Origin: Acidobacteriota bacterium | Lineage (GTDB): Bacteria > Acidobacteriota > Blastocatellia > RBC074 | Length of the DNA: 64,000 nt | NCBI GenBank assembly: GCA_016715865.1 | Contig: JADJXM010000001.1 | Location: forward strand, 186,001-250,000 | Reading direction: 5' to 3' | Shown: positions 19,039 to 35,222 of the stretch, piece by piece | Numbering within the stretch: position 1 is the first letter of the stretch | How the letters are laid out: each line of letters starts with the position of its first letter | Made by a program: the position numbers and the translations under genes | The notes under the pieces: generated by a model | What the model was told of the DNA's origin: nothing | What the model saw: only the letters and a program-made list of their open reading frames with translations | Databases searched by the model: none

Positions 19039-20034
19039 ATGAAAAGCGCATCCCGATATCTCACACTGGTTTCCGGCCTTCTGGGGATTTCCCTCTTCAT
19101 ATTTGTCCTGCAACGTACGGGGATAGATGAGATCAGTCAGCAGATCGCCTCACTGGGCCGGGGCTTTCTGCTGATTCTCGTCCTGTCGTTTCTGAGGCAT
19201 CTGGTGCGGGCCTTCTCGTGGCAGCGCTGCATGCCGCCGGAATCCCGTGGTATCGGAATATGGTCGTTGTTTCGCGCGCGCGTGGCAGGTGAAGCGATCG
19301 GAGATCTGACTTTCGGCCCTCTTGTGGCTGAGCCGATGCGACTGGTTGTGCTCAGCCGGCAAGTCTCGATCGGTCAGGGCCTCTCAGCCCTGACGGTCGA
19401 AAATATCGCATATGCATTTTCGAGTGCGCTCATGATCATAGCCGGCGCGATCTCGATCCTTGCGACATTTGGCCTCATGGAATCCGCACGATGGGCGATA
19501 ATTATTGCGCTCGGTGTAATCTCCGCGATAGCCGCAACTTCTTTCGTAGTCATCGCGAAACGGTTGCACGTTGGTTCGACAACCGTTTCGTTAATCAGTC
19601 ACTGGCTGATTCGAGATTCGCCACCAGGAAAATGGGTTGGTGAAAAGACTGGAAAACTGAGGGAATTGGAAGATTACGTTTTCCAGTTTTACGCTCAGCG
19701 GCCTGTCGATCTGGCGATGGTAGTGATCTGCCAGATAATCTTTCATTTTGCAGGAGTGTTTGAAATTTTCGCGACGCTGAAACTGACGGGAGTCGATTTG
19801 AGCCTGGCCACTGCCTTCTTGCTCGAATCGATCAACCGGACAATAAACATAGCTTTCACTTTCGTGCCGGGTCTGGTCGGAGTTGATGAGGCCGGGACGG
19901 CGATCATGACAGCGGGGCTCGGATTCGGAGCGGCCGCAGGAGTCGCACTGGCCATTATTCGCAAGATACGCATGTTCTTCTGGATCGGGATTGGACTCTT
20001 GCTGCTGACTTTAAGCCGTAAGGGGATGAAATAA
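19039..20034 (+). CDS. Flippase-like integral membrane protein (LPG-synthase TM / HpnL-like)
   Basis: 331 residues with about eight hydrophobic segments and the pattern of the lysylphosphatidylglycerol synthase transmembrane family (FLRHLVRAFSWQRCM, VAGEAIGDLTFGPLVAEPMR, EFIN-like ESINRTINIAFTFVPGLVGVD). Family members are thought to move or bind lipid substrates; some are HpnL of hopanoid clusters. The next gene is an HpnK-like deacetylase, so an HpnL-type role in lipid modification is plausible but inferred. The stop codon directly abuts a TTTCCAG repeat element. Confidence 0.8.
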   Translation: MKSASRYLTLVSGLLGISLFIFVLQRTGIDEISQQIASLGRGFLLILVLSFLRHLVRAFSWQRCMPPESRGIGIWSLFRARVAGEAIGDLTFGPLVAEPMRLVVLSRQVSIGQGLSALTVENIAYAFSSALMIIAGAISILATFGLMESARWAIIIALGVISAIAATSFVVIAKRLHVGSTTVSLISHWLIRDSPPGKWVGEKTGKLRELEDYVFQFYAQRPVDLAMVVICQIIFHFAGVFEIFATLKLTGVDLSLATAFLLESINRTINIAFTFVPGLVGVDEAGTAIMTAGLGFGAAAGVALAIIRKIRMFFWIGIGLLLLTLSRKGMK

Positions 20035-20167
20035 GTTTCCAGTTTCCAGTTTCCAGCATTCTGGACAATGCAAGTTTATTTCATAAAACAAGGTTGCGAA
20101 TGATATTGAAAGCCAAACTGGAAGAAGCGACTGGAAACTGGAAACTGGAAACTCGAAACTCGAAACT
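20034..20167. repeat. TTTCCAG heptamer-armed intergenic element, copy 1
   Basis: Outer arms 20034-20056 and 20131-20153 are perfect 23-bp inverted repeats made of tandem TTTCCAG heptamers. The core (ATTCTGGAC, GCAAGTTTATT, TTGCG, TTGAAAGC, GAAGCGACTGGAAAC) recurs in the copy at 39270. The left arm begins on the last base of the preceding stop codon. Confidence 0.9.
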
Positions 20168-20174
20168 ATTCTCA

Positions 20175-21032
20175 ATGAAATATCTGATAGTCAATGCAGA
20201 CGATTTCGGGCTGACTGTCGGAGTCAACCGCGCGATCATCGAGGGCCACCTGGAAGGCATCATCACCAGTGCGACGCTCATGGCCAATATGCCGGCCTTC
20301 GACGAAGCTGTCGAGCTGGCGAAATCGACGCCCTCGCTCGGAGTCGGGCTCCACTTCAACATCACTCAGGGACGGCCCATAGCGGATGCTGATCGCGTCC
20401 GGTCGCTTGTTGACGAGAGCGGCCAATTTTTCGGAACAAGCACGGCGCTCATGCTGAGAGCGTTAACCGGCCGTTTGCGACGTGATGAGATCGAGCTGGA
20501 ATTAGCGGCCCAGATTGCCAGAATGATGTCGTCCGGGCTGGCTCCGACGCATATCGATACGCACAAGCATTCACACGCCATTCCGATCGTGCTCGATGCG
20601 ATTGTCACGGTTGCAAAAGAATCGGCGATCCCCGCCATTCGAAGGCTCAGCCAGCCGATGGATCTTCGTGAAAATATCTGGTCGTTCGAGCTGATATCAC
20701 AGGCTCTCGGCGCAGCCACACTCGGAGTCCTTTGTCGGTTACAGGAAGAGAAGTTGATGCGGACAGGACTGGCGAAGACCGAAGCCCTCTATGGCATTGC
20801 CCGGACTGGGTTGTGGGACAGGCCGTGGCTGCTGCGCCTGATCGCCGGTCTGTCGCAGGGAACGAGCGAACTGATGTGCCATCCGGGTTATGATGACGCG
20901 CAATTGCGGGCGGCCGGGACGCGACTGGTCGCTTCAAGGCATCTCGAACTGGAGCTGCTCAAGGATCATGCCGTCGCGCAGTCGATCCGAACACACGGTG
21001 TAGAATTGATCAATTATGGCAAATTCAAATAG
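20175..21032 (+). CDS. ChbG/HpnK family deacetylase (YdjC-like)
   Basis: 285 residues. Carbohydrate-deacetylase fold with the family metal motif near the N-terminus (YLIVNADDFGLTVGVN), ITSATLMANMPA, GVGLHFNITQG, and a second metal site HIDTHKHSH (about 120). ATG 20175 is chosen because upstream in-frame sequence is repeat-derived. Family members remove acetyl groups from N-acetylated sugars; the HpnK branch belongs to hopanoid loci. The flippase-like gene before it supports a lipid or glycan modification role. Substrate unknown. Confidence 0.87.
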   Translation: MKYLIVNADDFGLTVGVNRAIIEGHLEGIITSATLMANMPAFDEAVELAKSTPSLGVGLHFNITQGRPIADADRVRSLVDESGQFFGTSTALMLRALTGRLRRDEIELELAAQIARMMSSGLAPTHIDTHKHSHAIPIVLDAIVTVAKESAIPAIRRLSQPMDLRENIWSFELISQALGAATLGVLCRLQEEKLMRTGLAKTEALYGIARTGLWDRPWLLRLIAGLSQGTSELMCHPGYDDAQLRAAGTRLVASRHLELELLKDHAVAQSIRTHGVELINYGKFK

Positions 21033-21051
21033 TGCCGGATCCCGGGAGCGA

Positions 21052-21088
<37 letters not shown>

Positions 21089-21164
21089 GAGGTTTTTGAC
21101 AAGCGAATACCTAACCCTTACACTTCCGGTTTACCGGCTGAATCCAGGTAAGGAGCACACGGAT

Positions 21165-21923
21165 TTGTCACGGACGTCATCAACTGCGTCCCCACTCGCG
21201 GAACGTCCCTTCATAGGCATCACAACCCGCCTCGATTCCGAAGACATCTTCTTTCTTCGGCGGTATTATGCTGAAGCTGTTGCGGCTGCCGGAGGTGCGC
21301 CGGTCTACATCCCATTAATTCCCGACAGAGAATACCTGCGGGTTCTGATCGATCGACTGGACGGGCTGATACTGTCGGGCAGCAACAGTGATCTCGATCC
21401 CGCGCTTTACGGCGAAGAGCCGCATCCCAGGCTTGGAAGCGTGGTGCCCGAGCGGGATGAGACCGATTTGCTGCTGCTGGAACTGGCTGAGCAGCGAGCG
21501 ACTCCGCAGCTGGCTATCTGTTACGGGATGCAATCGCTCAACGTGTCACGCGGTGGCACTCTGATTCAGGATATCGAATCGCAGCTCGAGGGGGCGATCA
21601 AGCACGAGCAGGGCAGGGTCTTCGACAGACCATCGCATTCAGTTGATCTGGAGGTCGATTCGCTGTTGCACCGGCTGGCTGAGACAAAGCGGGTTCGCGT
21701 CAACAGCAGCCACCATCAGGCGATCGGGAGAGTCGGCAGCGATTTGCGCGTCATCGCGACGGGTCCGGATGGAGTCATCGAAGGAGTTATTGACTCACGG
21801 CCGGACAGGTTCGTCCTTGGCGTGCAGTGGCATCCTGAAGTCGGGTGGCAACGCGACGGCTTTTCTCAGGCTATCTTCAGGCATTTCATCAGCGTAGCTG
21901 CAAAGGGGGATTGGCGAATATGA
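21165..21923 (+). CDS. Class I glutamine amidotransferase / gamma-glutamyl hydrolase (peptidase C26)
   Basis: 252 residues. TTG start at 21165, chosen because AAGGAG lies 9 nt upstream and no ATG is suitably placed. The sequence matches the PuuD-like C26 family: GITTR near the N-terminus, LILSGSNSDLDPALYGE, nucleophile C119 in AICYGMQSLN, and H223/E225 in QWHPEVG. These enzymes hydrolyse gamma-glutamyl amides such as gamma-glutamyl-GABA. The stop overlaps the start of the MFS gene (ATGA), indicating translational coupling and possibly linked uptake or export of substrate and product. Confidence 0.85.
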   Translation: MSRTSSTASPLAERPFIGITTRLDSEDIFFLRRYYAEAVAAAGGAPVYIPLIPDREYLRVLIDRLDGLILSGSNSDLDPALYGEEPHPRLGSVVPERDETDLLLLELAEQRATPQLAICYGMQSLNVSRGGTLIQDIESQLEGAIKHEQGRVFDRPSHSVDLEVDSLLHRLAETKRVRVNSSHHQAIGRVGSDLRVIATGPDGVIEGVIDSRPDRFVLGVQWHPEVGWQRDGFSQAIFRHFISVAAKGDWRI

Positions 21924-23116
21924 GCAGGCAGTCTAAATTGACGATCGGTCTCCTGTCGGGGGCGCATTTCGTAACGGATTCCTATTCGAGCTTTCTGCTG
22001 CCACTGCTGCCGATATTGGCGATCAGGCTCAATTTGACGCCGTTCCAGGTGGGGTTGCTGATCCCGCTTCAGATGATCACCTCATCGCTCATGCAGCCTG
22101 TTTACGGGATGATCTCCGATCGGTACCTGAAACGCTCGATGTCGGTTTATGGTCCGTTGATCGCAGCTATTTTTCTATCGAGCATCGGACTTGCCAACAG
22201 TCTACCGATGCTGGTCGGATTCGTTGCGCTCGGCGGATTCGGCATCGGGGCCTTCCACCCTCAAAGCGCCGCCATTATTTCGCGCGCCGGAATCAACCGC
22301 CAGGCGACGACGATGTCGGTCTTTTCGTCGTCGGGAACCATCGGCGTGGCCGTCGGTCCGCTGCTCATAGCCTGGATCGTCGCGCAGTACGGTCTGGATA
22401 AAAGTTATTATCTGATGTCGATCGGTATCGTGGTCTGGGCGCTGCTCTGGCGATATTGCCCGGTGCATCTGCCAGCGCCGCATACCGAGCACTCACAGCC
22501 GCTGATCAGCGCACTCAGGAAGGTCCGGCAGCCATTAACATTATTATATTCGGCGGCGGTGCTGCGCTCAGCTGTTCACGTCAGCGTGCAGACATACCTG
22601 GCTTTCATGCTCAGTAATCAGGGCCTGACCCTGACCGGGAGCGCATGGGTGATTGCCGGTTTTATCCTTTTCGGCGGGATCGGCGGATTGTTTGGAGGCT
22701 CGCTTGCCGATCGATTCGGCGCCCGGCGCGTCAGTATCTATTCGATGGTCCTCGCCGGGCCGGCTCTGATTCTGGCCCTCTCGATGACGGGATGGCCAAG
22801 TTACATCATGCTCGCGATCGGTGGAACATTCCTGAACATCGGCGTTCCGGTCAATGTCGTCATGGCTCAGCGTATGGTGCCTGGCGGAGCCAGCACAGTC
22901 TCGGCGCTGATGATGGGATTCGCATGGGGCGCGGGCGCTCTGCTGGCGCCTGTGACCGGAGTATTGAGCCAGCAGATCGGTTTCAATCAGGCTCTCAGCC
23001 TGGTCAGCGGCCTGACCCTCATCGCTGCCGGACTGCTCTGGCGCTTCCCCCGCGATGAGCGTGAGCCGAACCCTGTGCCAGCTCATGCCCTGGCTGCCGA
23101 GGGAATCAGTCAGTAG
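21920..23116 (+). CDS. MFS transporter, fosmidomycin-resistance (Fsr) like
   Basis: 398 residues, about 12 transmembrane helices. Starts in an ATGA overlap with the amidotransferase gene. Family-typical segments: LSGAHFVTDSYSSFLLPLLP, GGFGIGAFHPQSAAI and a second-half GGLFGGSLADRFGARRV. Fsr exports fosmidomycin, but many relatives have other or unknown cargo. Coupling to a gamma-glutamyl hydrolase argues for a metabolite exporter here (inference). Its TAG stop codon is supplied by the first unit of an AGTAGAA heptamer array. Confidence 0.87.
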   Translation: MSRQSKLTIGLLSGAHFVTDSYSSFLLPLLPILAIRLNLTPFQVGLLIPLQMITSSLMQPVYGMISDRYLKRSMSVYGPLIAAIFLSSIGLANSLPMLVGFVALGGFGIGAFHPQSAAIISRAGINRQATTMSVFSSSGTIGVAVGPLLIAWIVAQYGLDKSYYLMSIGIVVWALLWRYCPVHLPAPHTEHSQPLISALRKVRQPLTLLYSAAVLRSAVHVSVQTYLAFMLSNQGLTLTGSAWVIAGFILFGGIGGLFGGSLADRFGARRVSIYSMVLAGPALILALSMTGWPSYIMLAIGGTFLNIGVPVNVVMAQRMVPGGASTVSALMMGFAWGAGALLAPVTGVLSQQIGFNQALSLVSGLTLIAAGLLWRFPRDEREPNPVPAHALAAEGISQ

Positions 23117-23131
23117 AAAGTAGAAAGAGGA
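23112..23131 (+). repeat. AGTAGAA heptamer array, copy 2
   Basis: Two AGTAGAA units plus degenerate AGAGGAA and AGTGGAA. The first unit contains the TAG stop of the MFS gene. Confidence 0.75.
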
Positions 23132-23205
23132 AAGTGGAATGTCGTGTTTCGACAGAGAGCTTTCGAAAACCTGAATTTAGCCCGGTCCTAGAGGGCCGGG
23201 GGGTA

Positions 23206-24378
<1,173 letters not shown>

Positions 24379-24383
24379 AATAA

Positions 24384-24487
24384 AGTTTCCGGTTGGCAGT
24401 TTCCAGTTTCAGGTCGCTTCACCAGGATCTGCTTTGGTTTACGGTCGGATCAATTCTGGAAATACTGGAAACCGGAAACTGGAAACT
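24384..24487. repeat. TTTCCAG heptamer-armed intergenic element, copy 2 (inverted)
   Basis: It begins 5 nt after the ftsY stop. TTTCC-type arms on the left match CTGGAAAC units on the right imperfectly. Read on the minus strand it shows a GAAGCGACCTGAAACTGG segment like the core of copies 1 and 4. Confidence 0.75.
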
Positions 24488-24527
24488 CAATTCGGGTCTG
24501 TGGAGTTACCCATACTAACCTCTATCG

Positions 24528-25631
24528 ATGACCGACATTGATTACATCGCGCAGACTCTGCAACTGGCGTCTCAGGGGGCCGCACTCGTCAGTCCAAATC
24601 CGCTGGTTGGCTCAGTCGTCGTCAATCAAGGGCGTGTCGTGGGCCGCGGATTTCATCGCTATGACTATCTTAAACACGCCGAAGTATGGGCCCTCGAAGA
24701 GGCTGGCGCACTGGCCAGGGGATCGACCGTTTACGTTAATCTCGAACCCTGTTCTCACCAGGGCGAGGGCAAGCGAACTCCGCCCTGCGTCCAGGCGCTG
24801 ATCAGCGCCGGCGTCAGTCGCGTCGTCGCATCGATGGTCGATCCTAATCCGCGCGTGAATGGCCGTGGATTCGATCAACTGCGCGAATCCGGCATCGAGG
24901 TGACGATCGGCATCGCGGAAACTGAAGCCAGGCGGCTCAATGAAATTTATACCAAGCATGTGACCTCCGGGCTGCCCTTCGTCCACCTTAAAACAGCCTG
25001 CTCGCTGGATGGCCGGATCGCTACTCGGACAGGGGATTCCCGGTGGGTGACAGGCGAGGAAGCCCGCTTCTCATCACAATCATTGCGCCACCGGTATGAT
25101 GCTATTCTGATCGGCATCGGAACCGTCATCGCCGACAATCCTCTGCTCACCGATCGGACGGGAAATCAGCGGCGCAGACCGCTCGTCAGAATCGTGCTCG
25201 ATTCCAATTTGAGAATTCCCATCGAATCGAATCTCATACGGACGGCCCGCGATTTCCCGCTCATCGTTTTTACGGCTGAAAATCCAGATTCCGTCAGGAG
25301 ACTTTCGATCGAGAACGCCGGCGCCGAGGTGGTCGAGGCGCCGATAACAGAAAGGTCGCTCGATCTGCGCGCAGTCCTTGCCGATCTGAGCCGCAGGCAT
25401 CTGACCAGCCTGATAGTAGAAGGCGGTTCGAAGGTTGCCGGTTCGTTCATCGAGCAGAGATTGATCGACAAAGCGACTTTCTTTATCGCTCCGCGGATCA
25501 TTGGAGGCAGTGATGCGATCGCTTCAATCGGCGGTCAGGGATTCGCCACCCTCGGCGAGACGCTCAACCTCGTCGAGGTCGAAGTCATCCGCCACGGACG
25601 TGACTGGGAGTTCACAGGTTATCCAATATGA
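24528..25631 (+). CDS. ribD: Bifunctional riboflavin biosynthesis protein RibD
   Basis: 367 residues. Deaminates the diamino-pyrimidinone intermediate and then reduces its ribosyl side chain (two steps of riboflavin synthesis). N-terminal deaminase with zinc ligands H50 (HAE), C75 and C87 (PCSHQGEGKRTPPC); C-terminal reductase from about residue 148 (HLKTACSLDGRIA, VEGGSKVAGSF). It overlaps rsmA by 4 nt (ATGA). Other rib genes are not in the window. Confidence 0.95.
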   Translation: MTDIDYIAQTLQLASQGAALVSPNPLVGSVVVNQGRVVGRGFHRYDYLKHAEVWALEEAGALARGSTVYVNLEPCSHQGEGKRTPPCVQALISAGVSRVVASMVDPNPRVNGRGFDQLRESGIEVTIGIAETEARRLNEIYTKHVTSGLPFVHLKTACSLDGRIATRTGDSRWVTGEEARFSSQSLRHRYDAILIGIGTVIADNPLLTDRTGNQRRRPLVRIVLDSNLRIPIESNLIRTARDFPLIVFTAENPDSVRRLSIENAGAEVVEAPITERSLDLRAVLADLSRRHLTSLIVEGGSKVAGSFIEQRLIDKATFFIAPRIIGGSDAIASIGGQGFATLGETLNLVEVEVIRHGRDWEFTGYPI

Positions 25632-26446
25632 GAGCCAAACGTCGTCTCGGACAAAACTTTCTGACCGGAACTCATTTTCCGGATCGGATTCTTCGGGCCC
25701 TTGATCCGAAGGCGGGAGAGGCGATCATCGAAATCGGACCCGGACAAGGCGCCCTGACTCAAGGGTTGGTAGAGAGCGGAGCGCGGGTCATCGCCATTGA
25801 ACTCGACGCGGATCTGATCCCTTCGTTGAGCGACCGGTTCGCAGGTCGTCCGAACTTCAGGCTCGTCGAAGCTGATGCCCTGCAAGTCGATTTTTGCGAT
25901 CTGATCGCGCCCGATAGCGATGCCAGAGTTGTTGCAAACCTGCCCTATAACGTCTCAACGCCGATTCTGCAGCGCCTGATTGCTCACCGCAGGTGCCTTG
26001 CAGAGCTGACGCTCATGCTCCAGCGCGAAGTCGTCGATCGCATTACGGCTGAACCGGGCGGGAAGGAGTACGGCTACCTTTCGGTCCTGGTACAGATGTA
26101 CTGCAAGACCGAACGCCTCTTCGATGTTCCGCCGGGTGCATTTCGACCTGCTCCAAAGGTCTTTTCAAGCGTCGTGAGGCTGAAAATCCTGCCGCGCCCG
26201 GCAGCCGAGGTCACTGATGCCGCCGCTTTCATCGAACTGACCAAGATCCTCTTCGCACAACGAAGGAAGACGATTTTTAACAACCTGCGAGCCGGTTTCG
26301 AAAAACTCGGGTTGAGCGATGCGGCGTCGGCATCCCGCGCGCTGGAGGCCGTGGAGATCGATCCACGGCGTCGCGCCGAGACTATGACCGTCATGGAGAT
26401 CGCGCGTTTGACTGATGTGCTGCATGCTCTACGGGAGGAAAAATGA
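25628..26446 (+). CDS. rsmA: 16S rRNA dimethyladenosine transferase
   Basis: 272 residues. Dimethylates two adjacent adenines near the 3' end of 16S rRNA during small-subunit maturation. N-terminal RRLGQNFL, SAM-binding EIGPGQGALTQGL, and catalytic motif NLPYNVSTPI. Translationally coupled to ribD. Usual family length. Confidence 0.95.
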   Translation: MRAKRRLGQNFLTGTHFPDRILRALDPKAGEAIIEIGPGQGALTQGLVESGARVIAIELDADLIPSLSDRFAGRPNFRLVEADALQVDFCDLIAPDSDARVVANLPYNVSTPILQRLIAHRRCLAELTLMLQREVVDRITAEPGGKEYGYLSVLVQMYCKTERLFDVPPGAFRPAPKVFSSVVRLKILPRPAAEVTDAAAFIELTKILFAQRRKTIFNNLRAGFEKLGLSDAASASRALEAVEIDPRRRAETMTVMEIARLTDVLHALREEK

Positions 26447-26464
26447 CCGCCTGTCATTCGCCCC

Positions 26465-26493
26465 TCGTCACATACCTCTGATTTGGCTATACT
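26465..26493 (+). promoter_or_regulatory. Candidate sigma70 promoter for rnj
   Basis: TCGTCA, 17-nt spacer, TATACT (26488-26493), about 43 nt upstream of rnj. The -10 box is good and the -35 box matches four of six. Confidence 0.4.
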
Positions 26494-26536
26494 CATAGAT
26501 TGATAATTAATAGATGAAAGATCCCAGAGATAGAAA

Positions 26537-28198
26537 ATGACTACGAGCAAACTACAGATCACCCCTCTCGGCGGGCTCGGCCAATTCGGCATGAACATGA
26601 CAGTCTTCCGATATGACGATCAGATGATTCTGGTCGATACAGGCTTGATGTTCCCCGATGAAGACCTGCTTGGCGCCGATATTGCCATCCCCGATCTGAC
26701 CTTTATCGAAGCGCATCGCGACGAACTGATCGGGATCGTGCTGACTCACGCGCATGAGGATCACGTCGGTGCGCTGCCGTTCGTCCTGCAGATCGCCAAT
26801 CCCCCGATTTACGCCACAGAATTCACGTTCGGACTGGTCGAGGGCAAACTGCAGGAGTTTGGCCTGCTCGACAAGGTCAAGACGCACACGATCAGACCGG
26901 CTCAGCGGTTCACCCTCGGGCCGTTTGAGATCGAATTCATCAGGGTCTCGCATTCGCTTGTCGATTGCGTGGCGCTCGCGATCCACACCCCAGTCGGAAC
27001 GATCGTTCATACCGGAGACTTCAAGGTCGACGAGACTCCGGTCATGGGTGAACCGATCGATCTGAAACGACTAAATCAGCTCGGAGATCAGGGCGTGCTG
27101 GCTCTGCTCTCCGATTCGACAAATGTGGAAAGGGAAGGGCGCACCGGATCAGAGAAATCCGTCATCCCCGGGTTCGAAAAGATTTTCGATAAGACAGACG
27201 GACGGGTCATCGTTTCGTGCTTCGCGACCTCGATCCATCGGCTCCAGATCGTTTTCGACATGGCGGCTGAATATGGAAGGTCGGTGGCGCTGCTCGGTCG
27301 CAGTATGCTGCGCAATATCGAGGTAGCCCAGCGTTATGGTTATCTGGATATCGAGGACGGGCAGCTGGTCAGCCCGGCCCAGGCCAAAAAGCTATCTCCA
27401 TCCGAAGTCTGCCTTCTCGTTACGGGGAGCCAGGGTGAACCCATGGCTGCCCTCGCCAGAATGTCTGTCGATTCTCACAGGGATGCCAGCATCCTCCCCG
27501 GCGATACGGTCGTCATCTCCGCCAGGCAAATCCCGGGCAATGAGAAGTCGATCTCGCGCATGATGAACCATATGTTCAAAAAAGGCGCACACGTCATCGA
27601 TTCCAGTGTCGCCCGGATTCACGTCTCCGGGCACGGTCGGCAGGATGACCTGAGGATCATGTTCGAGGCCGTTCGTCCGAAATTCCTGATCCCGATTCAC
27701 GGCGAGACTCGTCAGCTGTATCGTCACGCTCAGGCGGCCAGGAAATGGGGGATGCCCACCGAACGTATCGTTCTGGCCGAAAGCGGTGACGTCATCGAAC
27801 TTGATGAGACCAGCGCCGGCGTCGCCAGTAAGGTTACCGTAGGCCGGACCCTGATCGATGACTCAGGTTATGGGAGAATCGGCGACGTCGTTCTGCGCGA
27901 TCGCAAACATCTCGCTTATGACGGCATCGTTCTGCCGATCGTTGCCATCAACAAGACCTCAGGTGTCATGGAGTCAGCCCCCGAAGTCATTCAAAGGGGC
28001 CTCGCTTTGAGTGACGACGGCGCCGCATTCCTCAACAAAGCCCGTCTCCTCGTAGGAGAAACGGTCTCTGGCGCAAGCCACGAAGAACGTGTCGACTGGG
28101 CTGTCATTAAGGAAAAGATCCGGCTCGATCTCAAACGCTTTATTCAAAAAGAGACCGGACGCCGCCCAATGATCATCCCGGTCGTCCTCGAAATCTGA
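26537..28198 (+). CDS. rnj: Ribonuclease J
   Basis: 553 residues. Metallo-beta-lactamase/beta-CASP ribonuclease with endonuclease and 5'-3' exonuclease activity in RNA decay and rRNA maturation. Zinc motif H71-A-H73-E-D75-H76, then HSLVDCVALAI, HTGDFKVD, beta-CASP region (SDSTNVEREGRTGSE), SGHGRQDDLR and IPIHGETRQL. Full length, including the C-terminal dimerisation domain. Confidence 0.95.
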   Translation: MTTSKLQITPLGGLGQFGMNMTVFRYDDQMILVDTGLMFPDEDLLGADIAIPDLTFIEAHRDELIGIVLTHAHEDHVGALPFVLQIANPPIYATEFTFGLVEGKLQEFGLLDKVKTHTIRPAQRFTLGPFEIEFIRVSHSLVDCVALAIHTPVGTIVHTGDFKVDETPVMGEPIDLKRLNQLGDQGVLALLSDSTNVEREGRTGSEKSVIPGFEKIFDKTDGRVIVSCFATSIHRLQIVFDMAAEYGRSVALLGRSMLRNIEVAQRYGYLDIEDGQLVSPAQAKKLSPSEVCLLVTGSQGEPMAALARMSVDSHRDASILPGDTVVISARQIPGNEKSISRMMNHMFKKGAHVIDSSVARIHVSGHGRQDDLRIMFEAVRPKFLIPIHGETRQLYRHAQAARKWGMPTERIVLAESGDVIELDETSAGVASKVTVGRTLIDDSGYGRIGDVVLRDRKHLAYDGIVLPIVAINKTSGVMESAPEVIQRGLALSDDGAAFLNKARLLVGETVSGASHEERVDWAVIKEKIRLDLKRFIQKETGRRPMIIPVVLEI

Positions 28199-28846
28199 CT
28201 TTTTAATAATCTGACAACTATTGTTTGCACCATGTGTCATTACTTGTCAGCATTCAGCGACGTAGTCTCGAATTTAACCTGACAAAAACCGCCCAGTCAG
28301 ACATTAATCTTGTGTTTTCAACAAAATAATTTATTGACACATGCAACCAACTCGCATAAACTCACATCTGGTTGTCGAGCTCACCTCACACACTGAGCTG
28401 TGACGGAAGCAGGTAATCTGAGCTCTTCAATATTGCGTATCAGTAAATATCCGGATCATTTTGGCCGTTATCTATTGATTCAGCATATTGAAAGATCTTT
28501 TATCATCCTGGTCCCGAAAGCTACACTGGCCAACCCCGTAAATATCAGTGTAGTGGCAGTTCAATGTGGAGCCGGCTAATTCCGATCCCTAATCACCGCG
28601 ATTTGTTTCATGATCTTGAATGATCAGAAATTGAAATAAGCGAACTGCTCCGAACGATCACAATGGTTACAATGGTATGGCAATTGCTAGCATCATGTTG
28701 ACTTCCCTGCTCGCTGGTTGAGCGAGAAAGCCCACTGGTTGTCATTGTGCATCCGAAAAAGGGACTGTGAACAGAGAAGGTCGCAGTCGAATAATTGAAT
28801 AATAAAAAGATTAAGGTACAAACAGATTTAAAGGAGTATTTACGCA
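28199..28846. other. 648-bp noncoding region upstream of secreted-protein gene
   Basis: No supported gene. It holds a candidate promoter at 28334-28362, a small hairpin (CTCGCT/AGCGAG near 28712-28728) and AGGAG at 28832. If the promoter is used, the leader is about 480 nt, a length that could hold a regulatory RNA; I recognise no known riboswitch class. Confidence 0.5.
28334..28362 (+). promoter_or_regulatory. Candidate sigma70 promoter with long leader
   Basis: TTGACA (28334-28339), 17-nt spacer, TAAACT. Perfect -35, weak -10. It would give the downstream secreted-protein gene a leader near 480 nt. Confidence 0.4.
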
Positions 28847-29830
<984 letters not shown>

Positions 29831-29860
29831 TAACCGGCAACGGGCAGGAATTCAGACAAA

Positions 29861-29902
29861 AAAAGAAAAGGCCGATCGCTCGATCGGCTTTTTCTTTTTT
29901 TG
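29861..29902. terminator. Bidirectional Rho-independent terminator
   Basis: The stem GCCGATCG...CGATCGGC (29871-29888) is flanked by an A-run on the left and a T-run on the right, so it works on both strands. It serves the secreted-protein gene on plus and sucC on minus. Confidence 0.92.
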
Positions 29903-29994
29903 GTCCGAGTGTGGAGTACCGCTTTCAGACGTGTGTTTTTATATTTTTAGCGGTGGCACTGCCCGACTGATGGCGGTACTACTCCATGCCAGGC

Positions 29995-31155
<1,161 letters not shown>

Positions 31156-31656
31156 CGAAATGCCTCGTGATATGTAATATTTATCGTTCTGTTGAGACGA
31201 AATAGAATGGAGAGTGTAAAAGTGTGATGGATAAAACGCAAGTTGCCTTCAGGCCCGCGCCGCGAATGACGATAGTTTGAGCGGGCGATCCAGTGGAATT
31301 TGATTTTTAATGATTGAAGTTTTATTATGACTATTGCCTTGGCGCTCACAATACATAGTCCTGCCGGGCGATTTCGAACAGGTTCAAAGAAATAAATGAC
31401 CGCGACCGCAAGAGAAAAACTTAAAAGCCACGCGACTCTGGTCCAGCGCTCAGGGGACAGACCATCATCAATCCCGTCCTGCGCTCCAACCGGTTACGTT
31501 CCCCGCACAGGAAGCCGCACCGCATGTTCGTCGTCTACATTCGGGTCATATCATCTGTCGCATTCAAGTTGCTGGCAATGGTAGGCGCACGCTTTTTTCT
31601 CCCGACATATAAGACATATTCAGTTCATCGATGAAGAAAGGCATTTCTTAACTACT
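31156..31656. other. 500-bp divergent intergenic region between sucC and serA
   Basis: Must hold the promoters of both divergent genes, but I see no convincing -35/-10 pair. Short open frames in it lack ribosome binding sites and family resemblance. Confidence 0.5.
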
Positions 31657-33237
<1,581 letters not shown>

Positions 33238-33247
33238 GGCTGCCGCG

Positions 33248-34009
<762 letters not shown>

Positions 34010-34090
34010 ATGACGGTATTCGCAAGCTATGCGAATCCGTTGCATTATCAATACGTCGTTCCGGGCTCACACCCTCTGAATTCCAGTCGA

Positions 34091-35190
<1,100 letters not shown>

Positions 35191-35222
35191 ACGAGAAGAG
35201 AAGAATCATCTATTTCGCTGAT

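Noticed and set aside
31396..31584. Short plus-strand open frame upstream of serA
   Set aside because: No ribosome binding site, Ser-rich random composition, no family resemblance.
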